Shown here: in pieces, positions 47,945 through 57,006 of the stretch
Layout of the letters: each line of letters starts with the position of its first letter
Position numbering within the stretch: position 1 is the first letter of the stretch
Source of the DNA: Bdellovibrio sp.
GTDB lineage: Bacteria; Bdellovibrionota; Bacteriovoracia; Bacteriovoracales; Bacteriovoracaceae
Reading direction: 5' to 3'
Length of the DNA: 61,488 bases
Assembly: GCA_020720455.1 (NCBI GenBank)
Contig: DYOQ01000010.1
Coordinates: 1 to 61,488, forward strand
Translations under genes and position numbers: made by a program
The notes under the pieces: generated by a model
What the model was told of the DNA's origin: nothing
The model's database searches: none
The model's input: only the letters and a program-made list of their open reading frames with translations

Positions 47945-48715
47945 TTATCTTCCTAAGATAAAACTTTTAATATACTCCCTGTTTAGTCGGGCAATATTAG
48001 AAATTTTAATCCCTTTTGGACAGCTAGCTTCACACTCGGCCTCATTTGTACAATTACCGAACCCTAGTTCATCCATTGCATTAACCATGTTTTGAGCACG
48101 TTCTTTTGCTTCTATTTTTCCTTGTGGGAGTAGTGCAAATTGAGAGACTTTCGCAGAAACAAAAAGCATTGCCGAAGCGTTTTTACAGCTAGCAACGCAC
48201 GCCCCACACCCGATACAGGCCGCTGCATCCATCGATAACTCTGCATCTTGTTGTGGAATTAAAATACTGTTTGCATCCTGAGGATTTCCTGTACTGATAT
48301 TAACAAATCCACCTGCTGCAATCAGTTTATCAAATGCACTCCTATCTACTATAAGGTCTTTTAAGACAGGAAATGCACTGCTTCTAAATGGTTCGAGAAC
48401 GATGGTGGCACCGTTTGAAAATTTTCTCATGTGAAGCTGACAAGAGGTTGTTTCAACCTCATGTCCGTGAGGAATTCCATTAATCATAATAGAACACATT
48501 CCACAGATGCCCTCTCTACAGTCGTGATCAAATGCTACTGGGTCTTCACCATTTTTCATGAGTTTTTCATTAAGGATGTCGATCATTTCTAGGAATGACA
48601 TATCAGTTGAAACGCCATCAAGTTTGTAATTAACCATTTTTCCTTTTGAATCACGGTTTAGTTGTCGCCATATTTTTAAGTTAATTGAAATAGTTTCTGT
48701 GCTTGTTCCGCCCAT
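47945..48715 (-). CDS. sdhB: Succinate dehydrogenase/fumarate reductase iron-sulfur subunit
   Basis: This 256-residue subunit carries electrons between the flavoprotein and the membrane cytochrome. The [2Fe-2S] cluster ligands lie in CREGICGMCSI near residue 67. The 4Fe-4S/3Fe-4S ligands lie in CIGCGACVASC near 162 and CEASCPKG near 223. GGAGG precedes the ATG. It is the third gene of sdhCAB, ten bases after sdhA, an order typical of the b558 class. Confidence 0.95.
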   Translation of the reverse strand: MGGTSTETISINLKIWRQLNRDSKGKMVNYKLDGVSTDMSFLEMIDILNEKLMKNGEDPVAFDHDCREGICGMCSIMINGIPHGHEVETTSCQLHMRKFSNGATIVLEPFRSSAFPVLKDLIVDRSAFDKLIAAGGFVNISTGNPQDANSILIPQQDAELSMDAAACIGCGACVASCKNASAMLFVSAKVSQFALLPQGKIEAKERAQNMVNAMDELGFGNCTNEAECEASCPKGIKISNIARLNREYIKSFILGR

Positions 48716-48725
48716 CTCAATCCTC

Positions 48726-50645
48726 CTATTTGTAACTACGTTGAGTTAGTTTAACGTTTTCAAATTTTAGTTCCTCTTTATGTCTGGTTGGAGCCTTGTT
48801 GTCTCCGTTATACTCCCAAGCTGCAACGTGAGTGAAATTTTCATCATCTCTTTTAGCTTCGTTCTCTTCTGTCTGAGACTCAAGTCTGAAATGGCCACCA
48901 CAAGACTCTTTTCTTTCGAGCGCATCTCTGGCCATTAGTTCGCCCATTTCCAAGAAATCAGCAACTCTGTTGGCCCTTTCTAGCTCAAGATTAATCTGGT
49001 CAGCCCCACCTATAATTTTCAGATCTTTCCAAAACTCTTCTCGTAGTTTTGAAATTTCAGCTAGAGCTCTCTTTAAACCTTGCTCATCTCTTGCCATTCC
49101 AACATTGTCCCACATTATTCCACCTAAACGTTTGTGGAAATCACTAACAGTTTTGGTTCCATTGATGGACAGAAGTTTATCAAATCTAGCTTTTGACTCA
49201 GCTTCAGCTTCTGTAAACGCTTTATCGCTTGCATCGACAGCTCCAAGCTTGGTGCTACCAAAATAGTTGCCAATCGTTGTTGGAATTACAAAATATCCAT
49301 CTGCTAGACCTTGCATTAAGGCACTAGCTCCAAGTCTGTTTGCTCCGTGGTCAGAAAAATTTGCTTCTCCAAGAACGAAGAGACCTTCAACTGTACTCAT
49401 TAATTCATAATCAACCCAAATTCCACCCATGGTGTAGTGAACAGCTGGATAGATTCTCATTGGCGATTTATATGGATTTTCATCCGTGATTCTCTCGTAC
49501 ATATCAAATAAATTGCCGTATTTCGCCCTGATACTCTCTTCACCGTCTCTTTTAATTGTAGCGGCAAAGTCTAGATAAACGGCCTCTTTTGTTGGCCCGA
49601 CACCTTTACCGGCATCACACTGAAATTTTGCATTTCTTGAAGCAACATCTCGTGGAACCAAGTTTCCAAAGCTAGGATAGATTCTTTCAAGATAGTAATC
49701 CCTCTCCTCTTCAGGGATATCGTTTGGAGCTCTATTGTCCCCAACTTTTTTTGGAACCCAAACTCTACCATCGTTTCGAAGTGACTCACTCATAAGTGTT
49801 AACTTAGATTGATACTCACCAGAACGAGGAATACAGGTTGGATGAATCTGTGTAAAACATGGGTTAGCAAAAAATGCCCCACGCTTATAAGCTTTCCACA
49901 CAGCAGATCCGTTTGATGCCATTGCATTACTTGAAAGATAGTATGTATTGCCATAACCACCAGTAGCTAAAACTACTGCGTGAGCGACATGACGTTCTAG
50001 TTTACCTGTAATAAGATCTCTCGTGATGATACCTCTTGCCTTACCACCAACGATGACTAAGTCAACCATCTCTTTTCTAACGTGAAGTTTAACTTTCTTT
50101 TTATTAACTTGTCTCATCATTGCAGAGTAAGCACCAAGCAGTAGTTGTTGGCCAGTCTGTCCTCTTGCATAGAATGTTCTCGATACTTGAGCTCCACCAA
50201 AAGATCTATTTGATAAAGTCCCGCCGTAATCACGAGCGAAAGGAACACCTTGACCAACACACTGATCGATGATGCTGTTAGCGACTTGGGCCAGTCGATA
50301 AACATTGGCCTCGCGTGAACGATAATCGCCACCTTTTACGGTATCGTAAAAGAGCCTCCAGACGCTATCTCCGTCTGCTGGATAATTCTTAGCAGCATTG
50401 ATACCACCTTGAGCAGATATTGAGTGCGCTCTTCTTGGAGAGTCTTGAATACAGAACGCTTCTACGTTGTAACCAAGCTCTGCCAAGCTTGCAGCAGCAC
50501 TTGCCCCACCAAGTCCTGTTCCAACAACGATAACATTGAATTTTCTCCTGTTGGCAGGGTTGATTAGTTTAGCGTGAAATTTGTAGTTATCCCATTTTTG
50601 TTGAATTGGGCCTTCTGGAATTTTTGCATCTAGTTTTGTACTCAT
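48726..50645 (-). CDS. sdhA: Succinate dehydrogenase/fumarate reductase flavoprotein subunit
   Basis: This 639-residue catalytic subunit binds FAD covalently and oxidises succinate. The dinucleotide motif is [15 protein letters not shown] near residue 42, and [11 protein letters not shown] near 77 includes the FAD-linking His. HPTCI and HYTMGGI are active-site segments, and the C-terminal part has [23 protein letters not shown] longer frame adds ten residues, but GGGAG upstream and family alignment support ATG 50645. It starts two bases after sdhC. Confidence 0.95.
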   Translation of the reverse strand: MSTKLDAKIPEGPIQQKWDNYKFHAKLINPANRRKFNVIVVGTGLGGASAAASLAELGYNVEAFCIQDSPRRAHSISAQGGINAAKNYPADGDSVWRLFYDTVKGGDYRSREANVYRLAQVANSIIDQCVGQGVPFARDYGGTLSNRSFGGAQVSRTFYARGQTGQQLLLGAYSAMMRQVNKKKVKLHVRKEMVDLVIVGGKARGIITRDLITGKLERHVAHAVVLATGGYGNTYYLSSNAMASNGSAVWKAYKRGAFFANPCFTQIHPTCIPRSGEYQSKLTLMSESLRNDGRVWVPKKVGDNRAPNDIPEEERDYYLERIYPSFGNLVPRDVASRNAKFQCDAGKGVGPTKEAVYLDFAATIKRDGEESIRAKYGNLFDMYERITDENPYKSPMRIYPAVHYTMGGIWVDYELMSTVEGLFVLGEANFSDHGANRLGASALMQGLADGYFVIPTTIGNYFGSTKLGAVDASDKAFTEAEAESKARFDKLLSINGTKTVSDFHKRLGGIMWDNVGMARDEQGLKRALAEISKLREEFWKDLKIIGGADQINLELERANRVADFLEMGELMARDALERKESCGGHFRLESQTEENEAKRDDENFTHVAAWEYNGDNKAPTRHKEELKFENVKLTQRSYK

Positions 50646-50647
50646 TA

Positions 50648-51322
50648 CTAACGACTCCCTTGTAAGTATGCCCATATTGGGAACGAGCAGTATCCGACAA
50701 CGATTAGGATTGCGTAAAGTTTTGCAACTATTTTAATAACTGGTGTGTATCGTGGATGGTCGATGCCAAATGTTTGGAACATTGACCAAAAACCGTGTGA
50801 GACGTGAAGAGCAAGGCCAACCATTGCCAAACAGTAGAGCGCAACACTGACCGGTTTAGAGAAGAATTCCATTACCAGTTTGTATAGATCTCGAACCTCT
50901 TCCCCGTTTGCTGAAGTAGTATAGTGTGGTCCAAACTTTAAATTAATTAAGTGAATGATTAAAAAGAGTCCAACGAATAGAATTCCTGTCCAGGGCATCG
51001 TTGATGATGCAAAGGTCGCTCCATTTCCAGTTGTATTTTTGACGTAATAATTAACCGGTCTTGCTTGCATATTTTGAATCGTAACTCTGATTGCAAAAAA
51101 AGCGTGAGCAATAAAAATTGCCGCCAGTACAGCTTCAGCGATGTAAATTAGCGGATTAGACGTTAACTTATGGGCGTACATGTTAAATATGTCTGGCCCA
51201 ATGTAAAGCATGACATTTCCGGCCATGTGGGTTAGTAAAAAGCCACAAAGCATGGCCCCTGTAATGGCCATGAAAACCTTGTTCATAATAGAAGAGGTTA
51301 ACCGAACGCGATTTGCACTCAT
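50648..51322 (-). CDS. sdhC: Succinate dehydrogenase cytochrome b558 subunit
   Basis: This 224-residue five-helix membrane anchor belongs to the type B succinate:quinone oxidoreductases, which bind two hemes. Conserved His residues lie in LLTHMAGN, the AHAF helix, [11 protein letters not shown] and [18 protein letters not shown] just before the ATG at 51322 rules out the fifteen extra residues of the longest frame. First gene of sdhCAB. The type B enzyme normally works with menaquinone. Confidence 0.93.
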   Translation of the reverse strand: MSANRVRLTSSIMNKVFMAITGAMLCGFLLTHMAGNVMLYIGPDIFNMYAHKLTSNPLIYIAEAVLAAIFIAHAFFAIRVTIQNMQARPVNYYVKNTTGNGATFASSTMPWTGILFVGLFLIIHLINLKFGPHYTTSANGEEVRDLYKLVMEFFSKPVSVALYCLAMVGLALHVSHGFWSMFQTFGIDHPRYTPVIKIVAKLYAILIVVGYCSFPIWAYLQGSR

Positions 51323-51399
51323 CGAATCCTCCGTTGTTGCAGTTGCGGTAGTCGTGTTTGTGTGCAAGCACTTTTAATAAAATAAAAAATTATTAGTCA

Positions 51400-51427
51400 T
51401 GATTACAATCAAAAAAGATTACGTCAA
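51400..51427 (-). promoter_or_regulatory. Possible sigma-70 promoter for sdhCAB
   Basis: On the minus strand TTGACG (opposite 51422-51427) and TAATCA (opposite 51400-51405) are separated by sixteen bases, about 80 bases upstream of the sdhC start. The -10 match is weak. Confidence 0.4.
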
Positions 51428-51532
51428 CAACTTAGTGTCATTTTTTTTACGCAAGAGCAACGTGTTAACGTCATCATTTTGACTGTGTAAAGTGGTAATG
51501 CGCTCCTAGTTTGATTCTTAAGTTGAAAAATC

Positions 51533-51549
51533 TTGGCACGATTGTTGCT
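51533..51549 (+). promoter_or_regulatory. Sigma-54 promoter in the sdhC-helicase gap
   Basis: TTGGCACG (51533-51540), four bases, then TTGCT (51545-51549) is an essentially perfect RpoN -24/-12 promoter. Transcription would start near 51560 and run rightward. An intrinsic terminator ends about 118 bases later, before the helicase gene. Confidence 0.8.
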
Positions 51550-51559
51550 CATACAAAGA

Positions 51560-51677
51560 TCAGTGTGTGCCATAGTTTGGAGAAGAAAGGATTTTTTCTC
51601 TTTGTGGCGAAGCTACTCTATTTTTAAAAAGGGTTTGTCGTGACTAAATTGCTTATTCGACAGACCCTTTTTTTTTT
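51560..51677 (+). ncRNA. Putative sigma-54-dependent small RNA
   Basis: The interval between a near-perfect sigma-54 promoter and a strong intrinsic terminator is about 118 bases and contains no convincing open reading frame. A purine-rich stretch (GGAGAAGAAAGG) is followed by a pyrimidine stretch that can partly pair with it. Nothing here matches an RNA family I know. The RNA could be a regulator made under nitrogen, envelope or predation-related control; this is inference from promoter type only. The exact 5' end is an estimate. Confidence 0.6.
51631..51677 (+). terminator. Strong intrinsic terminator
   Basis: GGGTTTGTCG (51631-51640) pairs with CGACAGACCC (51658-51667) with one G-U pair, a seventeen-base loop, and a run of about ten T residues. 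It points rightward and precedes the helicase start by 62 bases. Confidence 0.88.
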
Positions 51678-51739
51678 ATTTTCACCAAGCATCAGTTGTT
51701 GTAGAGTCACGAAAATTTATTTTTATCAAAGAGGCGTAG

Positions 51740-52987
51740 ATGGGTTTTCATTCGTTGGTTGAGTTTCCGGCCGCAATGAGTTTTCTTGCAGAAGAGGGGA
51801 TTCAAAAACCTACAGAGGTTCAGGCCGTAGTTATTCCTAAGCTTATTAGTGGCGAGTCAGTCGATGTCTTGGCACCAACTGGTAGCGGAAAAACTATTTC
51901 ATACCTTATCCCGACAGTTTATCATATAAAAGAACAAGAAAAATCTCGTGGCGGTGTTGTTGATCGTCCATCTGTAATTGTCTTGGCCCCGACGAGAGAG
52001 TTAGTTGGCCAAATAGTTGCTCAGTATAAAAAGTTATCCCATCATGCGAAGGTAAGAGTCAGGCATATTGTTGGTGGGGATCACGATGCTAAAATAAAAT
52101 TATGCGCTAGAACGGATATTTTAATCTCTGCTCCTGGAAAGTTGGCCCAAGCATTAAAGAAAAAACTGATTGATGTTACTGATGTCAAATATTTGATCTT
52201 TGATGAGGCCGATCAACTTTTTGAGAAAGGGTTGCAAAACGAGTTGATTACAATTGTTCAAGCTGTCCCGAAGTCAGTTGTTATTGGGCTTTTTTCAGCA
52301 ACGATGCTTGAAGATATGAGCAGCAGAAAAGAGACGTTGTTTGGTAGTAAGAAGTTTAAAGTTTTAAATCTTCATGGGGCCAACAAGGTTATTCCAACTA
52401 TTGAAACTTATAACATGAGGGTAACTACTAATGAAAAAAATGAGATGCTGGCCCTTTTCTTAAGGAGAGAGCGCAGGCCAGGCGTTGTTTTTGTTAATAG
52501 AAAAGAGGATGCGCAGCGAGTTTTTGATTTTTTAAGAAGAGAGTTTGATAAGAGAAACATCACGCTTCTTCATGGTGGGATGAGTGTTGAACAACGAAGA
52601 GTCTCATATAAACTTTTTTTAAAAGAAATAGGCGTGATGGTGTGTACCGATATAGCAGCAAGAGGAATGGACATAAAAGGGTTAGAGTGGGTACTAAATT
52701 ACGATCTTCCATCTGCTGCCCAATATTATATTCATAGAGCAGGAAGAGTTGGAAGAGGCGAAGGAAACACTGGCGTTGTTTACAACATGGTAACTCCTAG
52801 AGATGGTGAAATCATTAAAGAGATTAATCAACATATAAGGAATCAGACAGCATTTAAACCTAAAGAGATTCCAGCAATGGGCAATCTTAAAACCAAAAAA
52901 GATGGAAAAAAAGATGCTGGTGATGGTGACAAGAAGAAAAAATTTAAAAAAACCCCTAGGTATGTTGTAAGGAGAAGAGATGATTAG
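51740..52987 (+). CDS. DEAD-box ATP-dependent RNA helicase
   Basis: This 415-residue helicase has the full motif set: APTGSGKT near residue 46, PTRELVGQ near 85, FDEADQLF near 154, SATM near 186, HGGMSVEQRR and HRAGRVGRG near 338. The C-terminal 40 residues are very rich in Lys and Asp and probably bind RNA. It acts in ribosome assembly or RNA turnover; the exact subgroup (RhlE/SrmB-like) is not certain. GAGGCG precedes the ATG. Its stop overlaps the lipoprotein gene by eight bases. Confidence 0.92.
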   Translation: MGFHSLVEFPAAMSFLAEEGIQKPTEVQAVVIPKLISGESVDVLAPTGSGKTISYLIPTVYHIKEQEKSRGGVVDRPSVIVLAPTRELVGQIVAQYKKLSHHAKVRVRHIVGGDHDAKIKLCARTDILISAPGKLAQALKKKLIDVTDVKYLIFDEADQLFEKGLQNELITIVQAVPKSVVIGLFSATMLEDMSSRKETLFGSKKFKVLNLHGANKVIPTIETYNMRVTTNEKNEMLALFLRRERRPGVVFVNRKEDAQRVFDFLRREFDKRNITLLHGGMSVEQRRVSYKLFLKEIGVMVCTDIAARGMDIKGLEWVLNYDLPSAAQYYIHRAGRVGRGEGNTGVVYNMVTPRDGEIIKEINQHIRNQTAFKPKEIPAMGNLKTKKDGKKDAGDGDKKKKFKKTPRYVVRRRDD

Positions 52988-53372
52988 ATTTGTCTTATTT
53001 GCTATTTTGCTTTTGAGTTGTTCAAAAGAAGAGAGCTTTTCAAAGTTGGATATGTATAAGCTAGGAGTTGATGTCGAGCCTAAGCTTGAAGTGTTGATGC
53101 CAAGCCATCCAGATGGGAACTGTCCAGAGGGCCATCCGGCCTGCGTTCTTGGAATAAAATGTGAAGATTATGGCCCTGGTTGTGTCGCTGGTTTTAGTGC
53201 TAAAGTCAGGCTAGTGACTCTGATTTTAGTAGAGTTTGATAGTGAAGAGTCCGCTATGGCCGAAGCAAAAAAGTTAAACCAATATTATACTAAAAATTGG
53301 TTGTTTGATGATGTAACTAATGAGCCTGTTTTAGAAGATTTTGTTAAAAAAGCCTATGGTGCTACTAGATAA
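52980..53372 (+). CDS. Small lipoprotein of unknown function
   Basis: This 130-residue protein has a short signal sequence with lipobox LLLSC, so it is probably anchored to a membrane through Cys15. The mature part has five Cys (including CPEGHPAC and CEDYGPGC), which likely form disulfides, and an alpha/beta C-terminal half. The start overlaps the helicase stop by eight bases, which implies coupled translation. Function unknown. Confidence 0.68.
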   Translation: MIRFVLFAILLLSCSKEESFSKLDMYKLGVDVEPKLEVLMPSHPDGNCPEGHPACVLGIKCEDYGPGCVAGFSAKVRLVTLILVEFDSEESAMAEAKKLNQYYTKNWLFDDVTNEPVLEDFVKKAYGATR

Positions 53373-53447
53373 CTGCACTAACGGTACTAACTAGTAGAAA
53401 TGATTGGCGCAGCCCGCGTCTGATTAAATTACTCAAGAATTAAAACG

Positions 53448-53486
53448 TTAACCCGATAAATTCAGTATGACTTTTGTCGGGGTTAA
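53448..53486 (+). promoter_or_regulatory. Leader hairpin covering the ribosome-binding site of the gene at 53490
   Basis: TTAACCCGA-TAAA (53448-53460) can pair with TTTTGTCGGGGTTAA just before the start codon, with one bulged G. The GGGG ribosome-binding sequence (53479-53482) would be buried in the stem. This could control translation or act as a temperature or protein switch. Confidence 0.45.
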
Positions 53487-53489
53487 ATA

Positions 53490-54206
53490 ATGCTTAAAAG
53501 CACGATATCTTTTTATTTGGTCATTCTTTTTTTTATTCCATCTCTTGCAAACGGTGATGATGAGGTCAAGCAGTATAATATGGATACTTACTGGGTCTCG
53601 CAGGGGAAAGATGGGATTGTCAAAATAGCAGCGTTTAATGAGGGTAATACGTATAAGATTGATAGTTACATGCTTCCATCATTTTATGATGAGGTAGTTG
53701 AGTATGTTAAAAATGAGCTTGGGGCCGATGTTGCTGCAGGTGCTATCAATCTATCTCTAAGAATGAGTGTTGCAGATACCAAAATAATGATGAATATAAA
53801 TCAAGATGGGTATGGATTTTGTGCTTGGGGAAATTTAGTAAGAGATGGAATCAAGCTTAACATTGTCACTATTACAGAGAATGAAAAAGGCAACTGTGTT
53901 GGGTATATGCCAGGGATTATTCTTGGAAAATTTGCTAACGATGGAGTTTTACCTGAGGTTAAGCTTGAGCAGTTAATGGCAAAGTATCCTGAAATTTTAG
54001 ATGGTGAGCTGTTTGATTTTTTGCCAGGACGCTTTACTCTTACAATTAAAAAGGAGTTTTATTTTCAAGATAGCAAGCTATATAATGAGCTAAAAAATAG
54101 CAAAGACATTGTCTCATTAGAAAGAGATCATCCAAGAGGGTTTGGTGACATTAGAATTATCCCTCTTGAGTATCTAGGTTTTGATAATTCATATAGTAAT
54201 AATTGA
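53490..54206 (+). CDS. Secreted protein of unknown function
   Basis: This 238-residue protein starts with a signal peptide (TISFYLVILFFIPSLANG, cleavage near ANG-DD). The mature protein is mixed alpha/beta and acidic, with two Cys that could form one disulfide. No domain is recognised. The ATG lies seven bases after GGGG, within a possible leader hairpin. It converges with the DksA-type gene with three bases between stop codons. Confidence 0.68.
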   Translation: MLKSTISFYLVILFFIPSLANGDDEVKQYNMDTYWVSQGKDGIVKIAAFNEGNTYKIDSYMLPSFYDEVVEYVKNELGADVAAGAINLSLRMSVADTKIMMNINQDGYGFCAWGNLVRDGIKLNIVTITENEKGNCVGYMPGIILGKFANDGVLPEVKLEQLMAKYPEILDGELFDFLPGRFTLTIKKEFYFQDSKLYNELKNSKDIVSLERDHPRGFGDIRIIPLEYLGFDNSYSNN

Positions 54207-54209
54207 TAA

Positions 54210-54641
54210 CTAGAGGCTTGCTCCACCAATATCATCGATTGTTTTTCCAATTGATGATGAGCGCTTGATCTTCGAGCTCTCGTTAATCTCTGCTTCTTCT
54301 TTACATTTGATACAGAGTTCAGCGGTTGGCCTTGCCATAAGTCTTTCAAATGATATATCAGAGTCACAATCTTGGCATTTGCCAAACTCATCTCGTTCAA
54401 TACGATCGAGGGCCTGATTGATTTTTTTCAGATAAAAGATCTCTCTATTTCTAAAACGGTGTAGCTGGTTGACTTGGATATTTACGTTTGCCTCGTCGAG
54501 GTAGTCGCTAAGCTCATTTCGATCTATATGAAAAGAGTCAGAATCTTTTGTTGTCATCATTAATTTTTCTTTGACTGCAAGCAGCTCTTTTTTTATAGCT
54601 TCAATTTTTTTTGGAGTAAGCTTACTCGTACTCTGCGCCAT
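54210..54641 (-). CDS. DksA/TraR-family zinc-finger protein
   Basis: This 143-residue protein has a coiled-coil N-terminal half and a C4 zinc finger (CQDC near residue 90, CIKC near 111). It has the family signature ALDRIERDEFGKCQDCDSDI and the RLMARPTAELC segment. DksA-type proteins enter the secondary channel of RNA polymerase and, with ppGpp, reprogram transcription. The acidic tip of the coiled coil seems present (SDYLDEANV), as in DksA. GAGGT before the ATG at 54641 decides the start. It is followed by the convergent secreted-protein gene. Confidence 0.88.
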   Translation of the reverse strand: MAQSTSKLTPKKIEAIKKELLAVKEKLMMTTKDSDSFHIDRNELSDYLDEANVNIQVNQLHRFRNREIFYLKKINQALDRIERDEFGKCQDCDSDISFERLMARPTAELCIKCKEEAEINESSKIKRSSSIGKTIDDIGGASL

Positions 54642-54771
54642 GAAACACCTCATATAAATCCAATTTCATAAACAAATCTAAATTGCTTTTTAACGTTACA
54701 GTAGAGTTGATACATGTGGCAATTACCTGAAGGGTAAAAAAATCTTACAAAAAATAACAAGGTGATAAAAA

Positions 54772-55140
54772 TCAATTTCGCTTGAAGGGGTTTTCTATCT
54801 TTTTGCCAAAATTTTTGTCGATTGCAGAACCACAGTATGGACACTTCAACCAGAATTGAAGATCCATTGAGTTATTGCATTTATAGCAGGTATATTCCAT
54901 TAGCAAGATGTCGACGCTATCTCCGCCTGTAAAGATCTCTCTATTTAAAGCCTCAATAGTTGGCCCATTTGCAAGATAACCACCTGGAATTAGTGGGTCG
55001 GGTTTGAAATTAGCAGGAGAGACTGTATCGTCTCTTCTAATATTAATCATCAAATTTGTTGGAGACGAGGTATCAAACGCTCTCTTGCCATCAAGGCCTT
55101 GTTCGTTTTTAAGATAGGAGATAACTTTATCTTTATCCAT
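54772..55140 (-). CDS. Zinc-ribbon protein of unknown function
   Basis: This 122-residue protein has no signal peptide. Residues about 86-105 hold CYKC and CPYC, a rubredoxin-like zinc ribbon, and the N-terminal 80 residues have no recognised fold. It lies upstream of the DksA-type gene on the same strand, with a 130-base gap, so it may not be co-transcribed with it. Function unknown. Confidence 0.6.
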   Translation of the reverse strand: MDKDKVISYLKNEQGLDGKRAFDTSSPTNLMINIRRDDTVSPANFKPDPLIPGGYLANGPTIEALNREIFTGGDSVDILLMEYTCYKCNNSMDLQFWLKCPYCGSAIDKNFGKKIENPFKRN

Positions 55141-55219
55141 AGATCACCAGCTATTTATCAAATCAATAACCAAAAACAGAGTAAAGCTTACACTAATTAT
55201 GAGTAATTTGTGAACAATC

Positions 55220-55248
55220 TTGACTAAAAACAGGTAAGGGCCTATTAA
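55220..55248 (+). promoter_or_regulatory. Sigma-70 promoter for queE
   Basis: TTGACT (55220-55225) and TATTAA (55243-55248) are separated by exactly seventeen bases. The start codon is only about 14 bases after the expected transcription start, so no riboswitch fits in the leader. Confidence 0.7.
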
Positions 55249-55268
55249 ACGGTGGCGGAGATTGATTT

Positions 55269-55979
55269 GTGAAAGATATAAGATATTTGTCAATAAACGG
55301 TATTTATAAAGCGATTGAAGGCGAGGGTGTAAATCTTGGCCGCCCCCAAATTTTTGTTAGAGTTCAAGGGTGTAATGTTCGCTGCAAAAATTGTGACTCA
55401 TGTAGTACTTGGTCTTTTTCTAGCGGGAGTGTGATGTCATTAGACGAGATCGTTGCTACCGTCGTCAGTTTGGCCGAAGAAAAAATCGGATGGGTTTCGG
55501 TAACAGGTGGTGATCCTCTTGATCATGCTCACGTTGGTTCCGTAGTGCATCTTATCTATCTTTTAAAAGAGCGTGGGTTTAAAATTAATATAGAAGTTAC
55601 TGGACAAGAGATTAACAATGAGATTTTTGATCTTGTTGATTATATCAGTGCTGATTTTAAAACACCATCTAGCGGGGTCGTTTCAAGTTTATCTAATTTA
55701 AAGCAGTTATCAGAAAAATTTCTTGGGAAGTTTCAGATCAAGTCTATTGTAGAAGATAGAGGTGATTTTGATTATCTCGTAAACAGTTATCAGACATTTA
55801 AAAATTCTGGAAAAGATATTCTATTTCAGTGGGTAATAACTCCTGCTTATATGCCAAATGAGGAGTTTCCTAGGGAGCGATTCACTTCAATCGTGGAGTG
55901 GAATTTAGAGGTCGGCTATTTTTTAGTAATTGGGCAGCAACACAAGTGGATCTACGGCCCAAATCGCAGCAATGTTTAA
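55269..55979 (+). CDS. queE: 7-carboxy-7-deazaguanine synthase (radical SAM)
   Basis: QueE makes 7-carboxy-7-deazaguanine, an early step to queuosine in tRNA. The 236-residue protein opens with INGIYKAIEGEGVNLGRP and has the CxxxCxxC [4Fe-4S] motif in VQGCNVRCKNCDSCSTW near residue 35. VTGGDPLDH near 81 is the SAM and substrate region. The GTG start has GGAG eight bases upstream. No other queuosine genes (queC, queD, queF) are in the window. It is followed by fabH after 21 bases, so the two may share a transcript. Confidence 0.9.
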   Translation: MKDIRYLSINGIYKAIEGEGVNLGRPQIFVRVQGCNVRCKNCDSCSTWSFSSGSVMSLDEIVATVVSLAEEKIGWVSVTGGDPLDHAHVGSVVHLIYLLKERGFKINIEVTGQEINNEIFDLVDYISADFKTPSSGVVSSLSNLKQLSEKFLGKFQIKSIVEDRGDFDYLVNSYQTFKNSGKDILFQWVITPAYMPNEEFPRERFTSIVEWNLEVGYFLVIGQQHKWIYGPNRSNV

Positions 55980-56000
55980 GTTGCCTTCAGGGAGTTATTT

Positions 56001-57005
56001 ATGTTTAAGAGTGAAATTATTGGCGTTGGATCATATCTTCCAAGTAAAGTTGTTACGAATCATGATTTAGAAAAACTGATCGATACTAGTGATGAGTGGA
56101 TTGTTAAAAGAACGGGGATAAGTCAGCGGTGCTGGGTAACAGAGAATGATTGCACCTCAAGCATGGCATACGAAGCCTCTTTGAAGGCAATTAAGAATGC
56201 AGGAATTTCTAAAAATGAAATTGATTTGATTATTTTTGCGACAATCAGTCCAGATCATGATTTTCCAGGAGCTGGTTGTTTTTTGCAAAAAAGGTTGGAG
56301 CTTCCTGGCGTTCCAGCTTTAGATATTAGGCAACAGTGTACAGGTTTTATTTACGGACTAAGTATTGCTGATTCATTTATTGCTTGTGGTAAATATCAGA
56401 CGATTCTTTTGGTCGGCGCTGAAGTTCATTCAAAAGGGTTAGATATCTCAACGAAAGGGCGAGATATCGCAGTTTTATTTGGAGACGGTGCCGGCGCAGT
56501 AATTGTTAAGCGAGCAGATAGTAGTAGCAACTCAAAGATCATTGATTCAAAGCTTTATGCAGAAGGTGAGTATGCTAAAGAACTTTGGATGGCCGTACCT
56601 GGAACTGATGTTAATGGTAATAGTAGAATTACGAAAGAGATGATTGATGAAGGATTGCATTTTCCACAGATGAATGGGAAAAAGGTTTATGTTCATGCAG
56701 TTAAGAGAATGTGTGAGGTTATAACCACGATTCTTAAGGATAATGGATTTGGAATTAATGATGTAGACCTCTTCTTATTTCATCAGGCAAATTTAAGAAT
56801 TAATGAAGCAATCGCAGATAGTTTGAACATCGACCGAAACAAGGTTTTTAACACTATTCAAAATTATGGTAATACTACAGCTGCAACGATTCCAATTGGA
56901 ATGAACGACGCTATAGCTGCAGGAAAGTTAAGAAAAGGAATGCTAGTTGCCACTGTTGCGTTTGGTAGTGGTTTTACTTGGGGAGCAAATCTAATTAGAT
57001 TTTAA
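56001..57005 (+). CDS. fabH: 3-oxoacyl-ACP synthase III
   Basis: FabH starts fatty-acid synthesis by condensing acyl-CoA with malonyl-ACP. The 334-residue protein has the catalytic Cys in QQCTGFIYGL near residue 113, His in LFHQANLRI near 256 and Asn in NYGNTTAATIP near 289. GVGSYLPSKVVTN is the usual opening. GGAG lies before the ATG. Only this fab gene is present, so it is not in a fab operon. The acyl specificity cannot be told. It converges with the ankyrin gene with one base between stops, where a 16-base palindrome overlaps the end. Confidence 0.93.
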   Translation: MFKSEIIGVGSYLPSKVVTNHDLEKLIDTSDEWIVKRTGISQRCWVTENDCTSSMAYEASLKAIKNAGISKNEIDLIIFATISPDHDFPGAGCFLQKRLELPGVPALDIRQQCTGFIYGLSIADSFIACGKYQTILLVGAEVHSKGLDISTKGRDIAVLFGDGAGAVIVKRADSSSNSKIIDSKLYAEGEYAKELWMAVPGTDVNGNSRITKEMIDEGLHFPQMNGKKVYVHAVKRMCEVITTILKDNGFGINDVDLFLFHQANLRINEAIADSLNIDRNKVFNTIQNYGNTTAATIPIGMNDAIAAGKLRKGMLVATVAFGSGFTWGANLIRF

Positions 57006-57006
57006 C

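Noticed and set aside
55249-55268. PreQ1 riboswitch before queE
   Set aside because: A clear promoter leaves a leader of about 14 bases, too short for any known PreQ1 aptamer.
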